Positions 24,201 through 36,585 of a stretch of DNA of 64,000 nucleotides are shown in pieces. The DNA lies in the NCBI GenBank assembly GCA_022497155.1, contig MU385716.1, positions 1,207,414 to 1,271,413 of the forward strand, given 5' to 3'. Positions within the stretch are counted from its first letter, which is position 1. Each line of letters begins with the position of its first letter. Source of the stretch: Whalleya microplaca (lineage: Eukaryota > Ascomycota > Sordariomycetes > Xylariales > Xylariaceae). The position numbers and the translations under genes were made by a program. The notes below the pieces were generated by a model. That model was not told the DNA's origin. It ran no database searches and saw nothing but the letters and a program-made list of their open reading frames with translations.

Positions 24201-25921
24201 GAGCCCCCCAAGGTTCATCTCAGTCCAGAGGAACTCCTTAAGTATGAGTCGGGCTTCTTAATTTTCAAGCTCTTGGAGGCCGAGATGCCCAAGGGTGGAT
24301 CACATCTAGAAATCTATGTCGATGATATGCTATATCCTTCATATATTTCGAGCACCGCCAAGCATAAGACTCACAAGTTCGACGAAATTGGAGACTGTTT
24401 TATTCGTGAACTGGACTTCTCACGACTGACTATCAAGGTGAGAGAGAAGCGCGAAAAGCCAGGTGAAGAGCGCGATGAGGAGCACACTGTAGCCCGTTTG
24501 ACGGGTAATACTCTTGATACCCTTAAACAATGTCTGGTAAGTATTCATGCATCAGCTCAGTTGACTTAAGTTACTAACGTGCATAGAATAACCCGACGGT
24601 ACTGAGACTCAAGGATGAGGAGAACAGAACTTCTAGTGTTAAGGTTAGCCTGAAGTACTTGCCGGTCAAGATGGCACTCGACCCCAGCGAGAGTATCAAC
24701 AATATGGGTAACCTCCGAGTCGATGTGTTGGATGCCACAGATTTGCCATCGGCCGACTCAAACGGCAAGAGCGATCCGTACGCCAAATTCGAGCTCAATG
24801 GCGTAGAGGTATTCAAGACCAAGACGGTGAAGAAGACCCTCAATCCTACGTGGAATGAATTCTTCGAGGTGGCTATACCATCGCGAACCGCAGCCAAATT
24901 CCACCTCAAGGTCTACGACTACGACTTTGCAGATAAGCCTGATTTCTTGGGCGGGGCAGATATCAATCTCGAGCAGCTTGACCCGTTCAGGGCTAAGGAA
25001 CTCAAGCTGCTCCTCGATGGAAAGTCTGGTACCATCAGATTGCGTCTTCTTTTCAGACCCGATTACGTAACTCGCTCGCGACTAGGCACCGGTACATTCG
25101 CAGGCACATTCGGCGGGCCTGGCCGGATCGTCACGGGTGTGGTCGGTGCTCCGGTCAAGGGTGGAGTTGCTGTAGCAGGGGTTGTTGGCCATGGTGTCGG
25201 CAAGGGTGCCAGCTTCATCAAGCGTGGCTTCCGAGGTAAGAAGGAGGACGATAGCAATGGCGCAGTCCTGACGCCCAGCACATCTGACATTCCATCCATC
25301 ATAACCAATGGCTCGGATTCCCCAACACCTGTCCCTGGTTCTGGTATCAAACGTTCCACCGGTCTGGCCCTAGAGAATGAATCCGCACCTCCCGCAGCCA
25401 ATGGATCCAAGTCTCCACACGGGCGTACCCCCAGCATGGGTGCTGTTTCTATCAATAGCATGGCCCCAGGTGCTGCCGGCTCGGGGACAGCCACTTTCAC
25501 CGTTGTATCCGCATCTGATTATCCTCCGTCCTCAGATGTTTATGTTCTAATCCGGCAATTGGCACCCAAGGAAAGGGTTATAGGGAAGACAAAGCACCAT
25601 GATTCCACCGGACTAGTGCGATTCGATGAGACCTTCAAGCACACCTGCACAGCCGACACCCAGTTCCGCGTCGAGGTCAAGAACCACCACACCTTTGGCA
25701 GCGACGATGACCTAGGCTCGGCCCTGTACTTCGTCGACGAGACCGGCGGCGGCGAAAAGGAGATCAAGGTCGGCACCGGCACCGTGACGCTGAAGAGCAC
25801 GTTTGTGGAGGCGGGCGGCTCGGAAAGCCCACGACCGGGGAGTTCTGCTGCCCACTCGTCGCGGAGGAGCTTCTTGGGTAGGAAAGACGTCCGGCAGAGT
25901 CGGGAGGGCACACCTACATAG
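21222..25921 (+). CDS. Tricalbin-like ER-plasma membrane tether (SMP + C2 domains)
   Basis: Four exons (21222-21413, 21472-21781, 21841-24536, 24587-25921) encode 1510 aa, the usual length for fungal tricalbins. These ER proteins bridge to the plasma membrane and move lipid. A charged N-terminus is followed by a hydrophobic hairpin at about residues 173-205, then an SMP lipid-transfer domain at about 237-441. C2 domains begin near residues 451, 594, 733 and 1106. Degenerate C2-like modules begin near 970 and 1368. The C2 units starting at 451, 733 and 1106 keep DPY and PxWNE/PEWDE Ca-site signatures; the one at 594 has NPY and PIWDN and is less canonical. A Glu-rich linker (near 874) and a Ser/Pro/Thr stretch separate modules. 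The three introns are 58, 59 and 50 nt. This is the Tcb1/2/3 family; which yeast paralogue it matches best cannot be told here. Confidence 0.96.
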
Positions 25922-27162
25922 TGACCAAGGACCCAAACTGCGAGAACTCGACCCGCTGTGACAAAAAGTGATTAGGAGGGCTAAGGCGTTGGCTGTTGCA
26001 CAAGGTCGGCGGTGTGGTGGATGGGCATCTGGGGAAAACAGTGGGCTTCTTTTCTTTCATTGCGTCGTTGGCTTTACCCTCCCCAAAACTACTTGTACCA
26101 GCGGGATCTCTCATAGTTGTCAGGACATAAAAAAGTAGATCTTAATCGTCTTAGTCGCTTCGACTTGAATGCTCATGAAGTGATACTTGATTTTTAACCG
26201 ACGTTGATCTGAGTGGAATAGTTGGGCATCTCGGTTGGATGGGATATACAGCCTATTGAAACTATAGATGCATTTGTGGCTTTTGTTATTGATATACACA
26301 TAATTTAGGTATTACCTATGTACAAGCATTTAAATTGTGAAGGGTAGGTTAGTTACCTGCGTTCGTAGATTCCTTGTAGTTGTACTGGAGACTTCATCTT
26401 CCTCATGGATCTAGGCGGATGAGACGTCGTCGTTTGAATTTCACCAGTCTCACTATGACGATATCTAGAGCAAATCATTTAGAAACTTAAGAAATACACA
26501 GAAGACTATCTCACATTCTCGATGTCATTGGTGAAGCTGAGGATACTATGGAGATGAATATGTGCCTCTATAAGAATGAGTACAGAGGCGGTATCTCTCA
26601 ACTAGAGTATCGCCATAATGGCTGAGTAAAGCTAAGAGGAATTGCGAACATAGAGACCTTCAACGTCGAACTTTTCTCCGAGACTATGAATATTCTGGTC
26701 ATTCATCCAGCTTTTGAAGAGTTAAAAGCATCGCCAGTCATAAGCCGTTTATTCGGCCAACCAACAACTGGGGTAACTGTTAAGAACTAAGATCGAGGCT
26801 CCTTTCAAGTCCTGTGCAAATCCCCAACAAGCTATTAATAGTCTGCAGTGGCGACCATGGCCTTCAATATTAGGATACCACACCTGATAATATAAGTAGA
26901 GTCGTTACTTCCAATAGTGGAACTTGTCATTGTTCATTCCTTCGATTCTCTCAAATCTAACCTTTAACTAGAAGGGCCTTTGTGGTAGTCACGTTTACCC
27001 CGGGACACATTCTGGGAACTGCCCTGGAGTATGTACTTGTGAAGGATCTTTACTGTGGACACCGCCACTTCTGAATTATAAGTAATTATTAGTTAGAAGG
27101 ACTGGTCGACTATAAACAATGGTACTTCTTTCCTATCTAGATAACTAGCCCCATACGCATCA

Positions 27163-27411
27163 TTGAGTAGTCAAACCACCTACACCATGTCTCGAGAAAA
27201 GTCTAGTTGGCTTCTTTCACTTCCCTATCATTTTTCATACACACATTTGCCTCTCGCTATCAATTCGAATCGCATGGTGTACACTTACAATAATCATTAC
27301 TTGGATTATTACTTGAATTATTACTTGGATTATTACATGAATCATTACTTGGATCATTACGCGTCTACTACGAATGAATCGATTAGGCTACCGAGCCTCC
27401 TCATCAGCTGA
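27163..27411 (+). CDS. Short frame with Tyr-rich 4-residue repeats (uncertain)
   Basis: This open frame has a natural ATG at 27187 (MSREKSSWLLSLPYHF, 74 aa). A 12-bp tandem repeat with the consensus TTGGATTATTAC fills 27290-27361 and translates as HYLDYYLNYYLDYY. A TATAAACAATGG sequence lies at about 27111-27122. The repeat keeps the frame open, so the frame may exist only because the unit length is a multiple of three. I recognise no family. The mildly hydrophobic N-terminus is not a clear signal peptide. Confidence 0.25.
   Translation: MSSQTTYTMSREKSSWLLSLPYHFSYTHLPLAINSNRMVYTYNNHYLDYYLNYYLDYYMNHYLDHYASTTNESIRLPSLLIS
27290..27361 (+). repeat. 12-bp tandem repeat (TTGGATTATTAC)
   Basis: About six imperfect 12-bp units (consensus TTGGATTATTAC, variants with GAAT or CATGAATC) run head to tail. 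The purine/pyrimidine bias and the multiple-of-three length keep one frame open. Confidence 0.85.
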
Positions 27412-27920
27412 GTTTGCCTGTGATAACTCCTAGCACTCTGGTATCAAGGCAACACTGTATTGAATGATAACTGGTACGACACAGTTACGTCCCAAACGCC
27501 CCCAAGATAACGCTCTCACGAACTAACGCAACAGCCGAAGAACCAACGGCTCAGTCAGCTCCGTATCCAAGACTATCACGAGACTTGCTAGGAAAGGCGC
27601 AGTCTATCTACGAACATTATTACGACCAGACGCACAGAGCTCGGCAATTTGCTGTTGTCGAACACGTACTACTTTGGATAAAAGCTACCCGTAAACAGGT
27701 TTTATGGAGTCTAGGCGTATAGATAGGGGGACCGGCGATGGTTTGGTTGCTTTTTAACTTTTGCAACAATCCAAGCGGGCTGCGCTTTGAATCCTTTGTG
27801 ATAAGACTATTGGAGTATGGTATAAACAGATGCACCTTAGCGGAAGCAAGTATTGACCTAAGCATAGATGTGGAAGGCAGACTCCTGTGAAGTCCTCGAC
27901 TCCTCTTACAAAGGTAGGCG

Positions 27921-27928
27921 TATATAAG
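27921..27928 (+). promoter_or_regulatory. TATA box of the small secreted protein gene
   Basis: TATATAAG lies 215 nt above the ATG at 28143. It is followed by a long CT/CA-rich leader with almost no G, a pattern typical of strongly expressed ascomycete genes. This makes the downstream gene a probable transcribed unit. Confidence 0.65.
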
Positions 27929-28142
27929 TCGGCTCGTCCTCCCTCTCACATTCTCTTATTTCTTCTCCTCATCACCAACAACTACAATATCACTTCCTCT
28001 ACTCACCAATTCCTCAACTTATAAATAACAATCCTCACTCATCATCCTTCGAACTCGACACTTTTCGAACTCATCGCTGTTCGAACTTATCACTACTCTT
28101 CCAATTTCTCAACACACCAAATAACCATCAACAGCATCCAAA

Positions 28143-28828
28143 ATGAAGTTCATCCTCGGACTGCTGAGTTTCTTCGGCCTCTTCGGCACCATGAGTGCCA
28201 TCATGAGCGCGGAGGAGCTCACAAATGGCAGTAAGTCAATACACAGCCTCGAGAAGCACCGTCTTCTTCCCCTATCTTCCAGGCAGAATAGCATCGCTAA
28301 CCCTTCTAACCCTCAGTGTGGACGGTGCCATACCTCGGGGACGGTGAAGGATCCGAGACGGGGTTCGACTTCGACTGGTCGCGTGCCACGATGTGGCAGG
28401 AGAATTCGACGGAGGCGCAGGCACTGGAGAAGCGGTGCACGCCTGACCCGTGGGACCTGCCCGGCCACCCGAACGAGCGCCTCCGGAAGAGGTGCAATAT
28501 GATCCCCCTCCGCCGCCTTGTGGATTGCCGAACGCGTGATCTCAACATGACGCAGGTGATCCTGGCGAAGGAGAACTTCTTCCGGTGGATCAGGCAGTCG
28601 GAGTCGGAGGGGTGTGTGCCCAAGAAGACTTGCAAGTTCTTCCTGTGGGACGACGCCGTCGTCGGGTCCTGTACCACAGGACACAACAACCCGACTTGTG
28701 AAAAGGAGTGGTACCTGTCGATGGACTTGCTCGACTGGAGGTGTGGCTGGAGCAGGAGCGCCAGCCTCAAGATAACGGCCTGGAAGAAATCGTACTTCCG
28801 CCTACATCGCAAGGACTGGATCTCTTAG
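28143..28828 (+). CDS. Small cysteine-rich secreted protein with Kex2-type sites
   Basis: Two exons (28143-28230 and 28317-28828) joined across an 86-nt GTAAGT...CTCAG intron give 199 aa. Residues 1 to about 22 form a signal peptide (MKFILGLLSFFGLFG). A probable propeptide ends in KR at 68-69, and a second KR lies at 87-88, each directly before a cysteine. The rest has eight cysteines (70, 89, 100, 129, 135, 148, 157, 172), consistent with disulfide bonding outside the cell, and many Trp and basic residues. The architecture (signal, propeptide, Kex2 site, Cys-rich core) is that of effectors and antimicrobial proteins, but I recognise no family and infer no activity. A TATA box and pyrimidine-rich leader precede it, and an AATAAA follows at 28945. 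Its neighbour is a secreted GH127 gene. Confidence 0.85.
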
Positions 28829-29525
28829 GCGATGTGGGAAGACGATTGAGGGACCCAGGAATACGAGCAATTCATGGTTGGCGGTGGCGTCCTAGCAATA
28901 CCACAATAGAACTTTCGATTGCCTAGAGCTTCAAAATTTGGATCAATAAAACAGTGCACAACCCCTATCCTGCCTAAATTATAGAGAGTTGTGCTATGTC
29001 TTTTTTTTTGCTAGCCTCCTAGCACCCAACCACCTATCATTCAATAAGCCCGAATAACAAAATTGTTATGTAATAATCAGTCCGGCCTGGCTATTGCAGT
29101 GATTGTTCGAACATTTATTACAAATTTGCTCAGGTAGTCCGGTGGTTTAAAGCAGGCTTATTACCTCTAGGTTGAAAGTAGTAAAACTCATTATAAAATC
29201 TAGATAAGCCTATATACGTATGTCATGATAAAGCTCATTAATAAATACCAAATATGAATGCAGAATGTACACGGGGTAAAATCAATCAGTTCCCTCTTGC
29301 TAACGGTTCTCAGTCGACCGCATGTCTCTGAAGGCCGTTGTGACTTCTATGTCCACACTGGCGCCACAACCTCCACACGTCAATATGCGAGTTCAACCAG
29401 ATAGCCAGAGACGTTCCCTTTATACTCCTTTCTAAACCCCTCTTATCAAGCCACTGTCCTCATGTTCTCTATATTAATAGTCTACGAGCTTCATCGCTCC
29501 TCGGACTGTAGGGTCTATTAGACAT
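28829..29525. other. Intergenic between convergent genes
   Basis: This contains the 3' UTR of the small secreted protein, with AATAAA at 28945-28950, and the 3' side of the GH127 gene on the other strand. No gene is seen. Confidence 0.6.
28945..28950 (+). terminator. Polyadenylation signal candidate
   Basis: AATAAA 117 nt after the stop codon of the cysteine-rich secreted protein, a plausible 3'-end signal for that transcript. Confidence 0.5.
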
Positions 29526-31917
29526 TTACTCCAAGTCCACTTTGGACAAATTCACGACAGGAAGGTGCGCCATGTGCACCTTTGCGCTTCCGAACGGAAC
29601 GAAGCGCGCGCTGAAGGGCTTGCCCGTGATTTGGGGGTCAAGCGGAGGGTCGGCAGGAGAGTCGAAAGCTAGCGGCCAGTCGATCTCGACCGCGGCGACG
29701 CGGAGTTCGACCGGGGGCGCGCCAAAATCCCAGATAGGGTTCGCCAAGTTCGACGTGTCTGCCTGCACTACCTTGATTTGTGAGGGGTCAATGGCGACGT
29801 TCCAGGCACTGGTGGGCTCCATGATATGATCGTGGGTGTGCATTGTAGTACTTGACAATGGTACATCCCCCGAGCCGTCATAGTAAGCGGGAGGTATCAC
29901 GGTGTCGGTAAACTCAACCGCAAGGCTGTAGAGCAGTGATCCATAGTATATCGCAGCAGTGTTATTGGCTCTGGTAACCACGCGCGGCTCTGCTGCGAGG
30001 TTGATGGCTACGTGACTTTCACCCTTGCTCAGCTCGAACTTTTGTAGGCCCTTGTCTGATGGAGAGATTTGCTGGCTGGACTGGTCTGCAAGTCCAACAA
30101 CAGTACTGGATGAAGTAGCCCATCCAGGAATGCGCACGTAGAACGAGAAGTCCGAATCAGCCTTGATCGAATAATTCAAGCCCATCCCAAATGGATAGCT
30201 CGTATCGGCTTCAATAGTCACCTGGTTGCCATCTAGCGACGTTGTGACAATTCCAGGGGAAAGTAAAACATGAGCCACCCCACCATCTTCGGTGAGCACA
30301 AAGGAGTTGGCCAAGAACTTGGGGTAAGCTTGAGGGTGATTGACCGTACAGCAAGGCTTTGAAAAGGTTAGCAAATAACTCATTGCAAAGGGTACTTAGC
30401 ACTGACGTAGTTTGGTTCCAAGCCGAAGACAATACCGTGTGAAGCAACATTGCTCCACATCTCGGGTTTCTGGGTAAGATTACGTGACCAGGGCTATAGA
30501 GTTAGAAGTGCGTTATTAACTCAACGTTTGGCAAGTAGACTCACTTGGTTCTCTTGTTGCACATATTGATGAGACCACCAATCCGGAGATATCTGACCAG
30601 GCAAAGCATTGAATGCAACCTGCTCTGCCCAGTCCGCTATGTCGTTATCGGCAAGATATTGATATATATAAGCCATTGAGAACGTCAGTTCTGCTGCAGT
30701 GCATAGTTCGGCACCTCTACTTGGGTTGAGATCAGTGACGAACTCATCGCCTATAATTGTTCCTGCTAAGGATTTGTGATATGTTCCTAATAGATCAACC
30801 GCCGTTCTCGTCTGAGTCTTCAATGCATCGTCGTGATTCATGCGGTAAATTGCGAGGGGATATCGTAAACCTAGAAACGGTTAACCGATGAATCTTTTAT
30901 GTAACTTCTCGCTCCTTCCATACCTTCTGCTACATTAACGGCATGATTGAATAAACTACTGTAAGACTGATTTCTGGGTGCATATGTGACTTCTGGGTAT
31001 ACCCCTTTTACCCAAAATGTTCTCCAATCGTTTTTGTTCTGGGTGCTTCCTTCAATCATGAGCTCCATGGTCTCCCAGATTACTTGACTATTGTTCCGGG
31101 GGTAGTTCTCGTAAAGCCACCCCAATGGAATATGCATTTCGTGAGCTCTGATGGGACCAAATCCGTCTGGGTCAAACTCATCGTCGGCTTTTGCGATAAG
31201 CCCTGTAAAGTTGTCTTTGAGCATACTATGAGCCAGATTGACATATCGGTGCATTGCGTCCACGATTTTGTCTGTTTGTGAAGCGTCCGCTTGAGCATAT
31301 TGCTGCAGGAGATTAGCCAAGGGCCTCTCGAAAGAGGAAAATCGGTGGAAGGTCAACAATGGCCTTAAAGGGAAACGCACCATCAATCCTAACAGAAAAT
31401 AACAGCGAGCCCACAAGCTTCGGGTCTGCGGCGTTGTCTCAGGTCCAAGCCAACCATCGTCCTGCTGATGATCAAGGACATAGTCCATAAATGTTCTGAC
31501 CTGTCCCTGGAGTCTTAGATCATCTAATCCGAATGCCAAAGGCACAAGACCATTAAACCAATATGGAGAGGACTCGTCAAGTGGAGAGTACTCTGATTGA
31601 CCCCCAATCCACTTCGAGTCATGGACATAGCGATAGAAGTCGAATAGGTTGCCCGCAAGGCCGTTTGCCTCCAGTTCTAACTGGTCTTTGAGCCATCCCC
31701 CTGGTTTGATTGCACCGAGTGGCAGAGATTGGTAAACTGGTTTTACAACTGGCATCTGGTGTTAGTGCATTTCAAGGTGAAAACTATGTATAGACTTACG
31801 GCTGTTGGTGTCTCTATCTTTTAGAACCTGTTCTTTAGGAGATGCTTGGGGGAAGCAAAGACCAGTGGTTATCAACAGCGCGGCAGTAAATGCCTTGGCC
31901 ATGACTGAGATAGTCAT
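29526..31917 (-). CDS. Secreted GH127 beta-L-arabinofuranosidase-like enzyme (DUF1680)
   Basis: Five exons (31917-31800, 31748-30924, 30870-30545, 30493-30407, 30356-29526) give 728 aa. A signal peptide is present at the N-terminus (MAKAFTAALLITTGLCFPQA, starting at the second Met). The body shows the DUF1680/GH127 pattern: LPLGAIKPGGWL, then DDGWLGPE, DWWSHQYVQQENQ and CCTVNHPQ. GH127 enzymes release beta-L-arabinofuranose using a zinc-bound cysteine nucleophile. The equivalents of the Glu-x-Cys and Cys-Cys zinc/catalytic set of HypBA1 are visible as E369-L-C371 and C454-C455. The introns are 51, 53, 51 and 50 nt, each with a CTAAC-like branch point. A 54-nt in-frame segment at 31327-31380 may be a further intron, which would give 710 aa. 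Activity could instead be that of related family GH146. Confidence 0.93.
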
Positions 31918-34900
31918 CTGAAGGAGCTCTAAGAAGACTAAGCCAAATAAACTCTATTCAAAAGAAGAATACCAGTCAAGCAAGTTGGCATGAACATAGG
32001 TCTGATAAACGTATATGTATGGATACCGAAGACGTATGTGGACCAGGCGCCTAGGAAGTTACCGAAATTGTCGTACCTAGGGTGGTAACAGAGAGGTGCA
32101 TTGAGACATATTGTGAGAGACCGAGCGTCCCTCATAGGACACGGGTTATTCCATGTATATATATACTTAGCTACGTATGTATAGAATGTCTTAAGCTGCG
32201 GTCTCTGCGGCGGAAAAGGTGCCTTGAGCCGTCCTTCTCAACAGGTCGGTTTATCACGCGGCCGTCTAAACAACTTACCTAGTGTAACTCCATCCCCAAA
32301 AGACTATGCATTCCCCTCATCGGCCCCTTGCCGAGTACACCCGGGGCGATGTCACGCAGTAGAAAGTCGAGACGAGTCACTTTCAGGTAGAACGCAAACA
32401 GGTTCTATCATGGTTTTTATCCGAAGCGCTTGTTGGCGAAGGTGTAAGTCGAAGGTGTTAGTGACCGTCTTAGCGAGATCATGTTTGTAAGCAGGATTTT
32501 ACGGCTCTTCACATACGCTCACCGAGAGTGAGAGCTAGGTCTGTAAGAAGGTGAATAAGTAGGTACTTTCAGAGAACGAAGGTCACATTGTATGTACATA
32601 GGTCTGGATCTGCAGACCACCGGCACATGCCAGTGGATGCTTGGAGGTTCACCATCTCCAAGAATTTTTAGGTTGCAACAGGCGGGCCTGGCGGGCAGAC
32701 AGGCTATGTCGACCCCATTTTTCCCCGCACGACTCGCGCCGCCGCTCTGGCTAGTTCCCGGATTGATGTCCCGCAAGCTGCAGTTATTGAGCTAAGATTG
32801 TTTTTCGTTAGCTTCGGTACCTACTGATCATCGCATGAGTTCCCTTTATCCCATGCCTATCCCATGCTGCCCAGGGCTGCCCAGGCACCAGGTCTACACC
32901 TGGGCAGTCTGTTCACCTGCGGGTTCATAATATAAACGTCCGATTGGTACCATCCTGCTGCCTGGGGTCTCGTGTCCCTTTAGGTTGCATATGTACCGTA
33001 CTTCTAAAAATACTGTATTATACCCCGAACCCCCAACCCTCCAAACCCCTATACTACGTAGTATAGACTTGTACGCAGTATAAAACGCTTCGCTCAATTT
33101 AGCACTATGTAGTGTATAACATACCTAATCTACCTGGATATGCTGTAACACTTGCCAGTAGGCATTTTGCTGCTATTTGACTTTTGGAGTGGGTATATCT
33201 ACTAGGTATATATTATCCTGTTGTGAACAGAACACAACTAACGTAATATTACACAAAGATCGATACTAGTGCAAGATTGATGATGCCTACAACTGATTGT
33301 CCGAGGGGCTTTTACGCCACACAGCCATGTGCATCGCCACTACGGCACGACCATGCATACCTAGGTAGTCATTCCATATGGACTACACACAAATCTATTG
33401 CCGTCACCCACATCCGAATAGCTTTACGACCTGCTAGCAAGGAAGACTGGCATCACTTTTTAGTGATCAGAAGACTATTGGATTATACCTAGATTGAGCG
33501 TAATGAGTGAAGTTAAAAGGCTATAATAAGGACTGATATTAATCATAGCCGGTTTGAAAGTCGCTGTTTTATACGAGAACATAACGGCATAGCACACTTC
33601 GGCGTAAAACCTGCTGCAACATTGCTGGCTTTATGGTTAGCTCACTTAGAACTCCCCCTTCTTCACTTGCTACCTAGGTATGCCACTAACATGAATACCA
33701 CTCTAAATTTGTATATAGATGAGATGTAAATAAAATATGCACTGAAGGCACCCGTCGCGTATTTCTGGGTTATAAACTTTCTTAAGCAGCGTGAACTCTA
33801 TAATTAAGAAGGTATCCGCTGTGTAGCATCCTGGATTAAAGCATTTTTTGATAAAGGCTTTATAGAATATACAGGTAGTCATTATGAATATAAATAGCTT
33901 CAAATCGGGTGTTAAAACAGAAGTCCACAGCAAGCTATAATTGCAATTGAAAGTAGGATACAGTTCGTAAGGAATGATTACATAGCAGCATAACTGGGTA
34001 TGTTTAGTTTGATATCGATTTACATAGTTATGTCGGGAATTTCCATGTTGGCGGATGTTGGCGCTGTATTAAGCGGAGGGGAGGTTTTAGGAACGAAAGG
34101 AGGGATCCTTAGGTGGGCTACTTGTGATTATGCATATTTTCGCCGATTGGATGTTAGGGACGTCAACATGTCTCACTTCGAACGACGAATAGGCAACTGT
34201 CATGAGACCCATCAATCTGTACGTGCTTTCTTAGGTTATGCAGATCCGGACCAGGCGGACAACGTTTTCATTGGTGTTCCCCTGTGATGATATTGGAATC
34301 CTTGACTTCCTATTACACATACATGATATGCTTCGACGTAGCAAGGTCAGGATCATATCCACAACGTACTTGAGCGGTGAGCGGGGACCTTATTGACTAC
34401 TCAATGTAGACATATGCTCGTTTCCTATCTCTGTCGACGGTCGAGAACCTTTATTTCATTAAGAACACTTCCGTGAAGCGTCCGAGAAGATCCGTGTCCT
34501 CACATCCAGATTTAGAGCTGCTAGGCATGACACCACTTTTAGCGGCCAGACATCTCAAACTGCAAACCCGGGCATCTGGTTAGATGTCCGATGCAGCCAA
34601 CGCCTAGCTTTCTGTACGAGAAGGTTTGATATTGAATTGCTTGTGTCGTAATATGCAAGGCGTCGGTTCTTTTACAAGACATCAAGCCGCTAGATGGTTG
34701 ATAATCTCCGGAGTTGAAACCCGTTACCGGAGCTCCTGCCTGGGCTTTCTATTGGCATATGCCGGTTGAGATATTAGCCCTATGATCGTGGCGGTTGGCT
34801 ACCGGATCTAAACTGCGGGTCAGACCGACTACCTATCCGAGATGATCGCAATGAGGCGCGCGTCAGTCTCTTAAGACAACTATTCTAAGAACAACTGAGC

Positions 34901-36585
34901 CGCATAACGTGGCTTGCCGTTTGCCGAGGCCAAGGCATGAATTAAAACTGGGAGGAAGGATTACGAAAGGAAAAGGGGGACAAAGATTTGTATTTCGGTT
35001 TTATTAGCTTCGAACCAAAATTTTTATTTTGAATTTTTAGTTATTTGATATGATTGCTTGATCAAGATCTGGATGTATTGACTGTGGTATCATATTTTTT
35101 TCGACTGCCTTGTAAGGCGTTGGAGTGCTGTGACATTAACAAACACATAGCTTTGCACCCATGATGCTGTGCGCCGGCTTTGCTAGGTAGGTCAAATAAG
35201 ATCCCCTTAAACAAGACACGCACAGGTATTATCACGGCACAGGACGGCACAGGAAGCATACACACCTGAGATACCTAATTTTACAAATCGAACACGACTT
35301 CTTGATATGCAGATATGCAAAGACCCGAAAGTCCAGATCCCTCTCACCTGATGCAGAATCATGGTGTATGCACGGAGACTTTGAATCGCGATAGCAGTTC
35401 TTCGAGGCCAGAACAATTAAAAGCTAGTACTAAACGTCGGGTTGATCAAACATTGCGAGCTTTTCGTCTAGTAGATATGGCGCTAGGAATCGCCCTCCGT
35501 ACTTCTGAAGCTAGAACATGAGGGTATCGAGGGGTTGGTCTAGATTTCTGTGGCTCAGACTTTGGCGGCTTGACACTTTACATATTAGCTAATATATTAG
35601 AGTTGAGACGTATGTAGGTACGGATTACGGCAGAGGTGTCGAATATGTACGGAATATGGAATGAACATTGAAGGATTGGAAGACGCCGCTGAGCTCCGAC
35701 AAGTCACTATTCCCTTGGCGCTCATTAGCCATTTTTGCGGGGATAAGCTATCGGCCACTGACAACTCGACATCTTATCGCTAATGAGAAGCTGGAATTAC
35801 GTCAGGCCATTCGCTATCTTGAAAACCCAATTGCTATCAAACAAGTAGAAGCAGTAACAGGGCTCAGTGCCAGATACATGATGCCCCCAATACGGCTGAA
35901 TAGCTGACGGGATAAAGAGAGGCAGTAATTGGTCGAGACGGTAAAGGCAAGCCCTATTAGTGCTCTTCTAGAATCCCGAATGCAACGGGTTCCGATCGGC
36001 CGTTGCACGGGTTGAGCTTGATACGCGGGCAGTGGCTTGATATTTCCACCATGGCGGCCATGGCAACGCGATAATTCTCGATGCAGTCTATCTAATAAGC
36101 TAGTGGACCTCGTACATACTATGTATATTGGCAGAGTTGGCAAGAACAGGACAAGCATGGTTCAGGGATATAAATGACTGTTAGGGAACCTCAAGAGTTT
36201 AGAGTCATCAGACGACTTACACACATCCAAAGGGCTGCATACATAGTAACATTCTCACCACTTTATTCTTCCTAGTTGCTTTCCCCAACCTGGACATACT
36301 TTACATAAATCAGGTACGTACATGCGATTCCTCAACGCCAAATATCTTAAGCTCTCCGCGGCCTCGCTGTTGCATGACATATATCCCGCAACCAGCTGCC
36401 TGATTCTGCTTGTATGATTTGTGATGGCGGCGGCCACGCTGCGGGCGCCTGCTCTGCCTGTCGCAAATCTTCAAAATCCGCCTTGCAGTCCAACTCTAAA
36501 CTTTTGCGCCATCACTAACCCACCATCGCATACTAAGAAGGCTAGATAAAGCATTCCAGTAAAACGAGCCTCACACTCACACACC
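31918..36585. other. Intergenic, 4.7 kb
   Basis: I see no gene I can support. Frames at 34000-34287, 35315-35521 and 35668-35907 have no recognisable domain or splice partners. The stretch around 33500-34000 is AT-rich and may hold decayed DNA. Short direct repeats such as CCCATGC/GCCCAGG occur near 32868-32895. Confidence 0.5.

Larger units (their letters stand above)
25922..28142. other. Intergenic, 2.2 kb
   Basis: This holds the 3' end of the tricalbin gene and the promoter of the small secreted protein. A short repetitive frame at 27163-27411 is listed separately. No other coding region is supported. Confidence 0.55.

Noticed and set aside
34000..34287. 95-codon plus-strand frame with a hydrophobic N-terminus
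   Set aside because: The first residues resemble a signal sequence, but the rest has no conserved pattern and the flanks are AT-rich decayed DNA.
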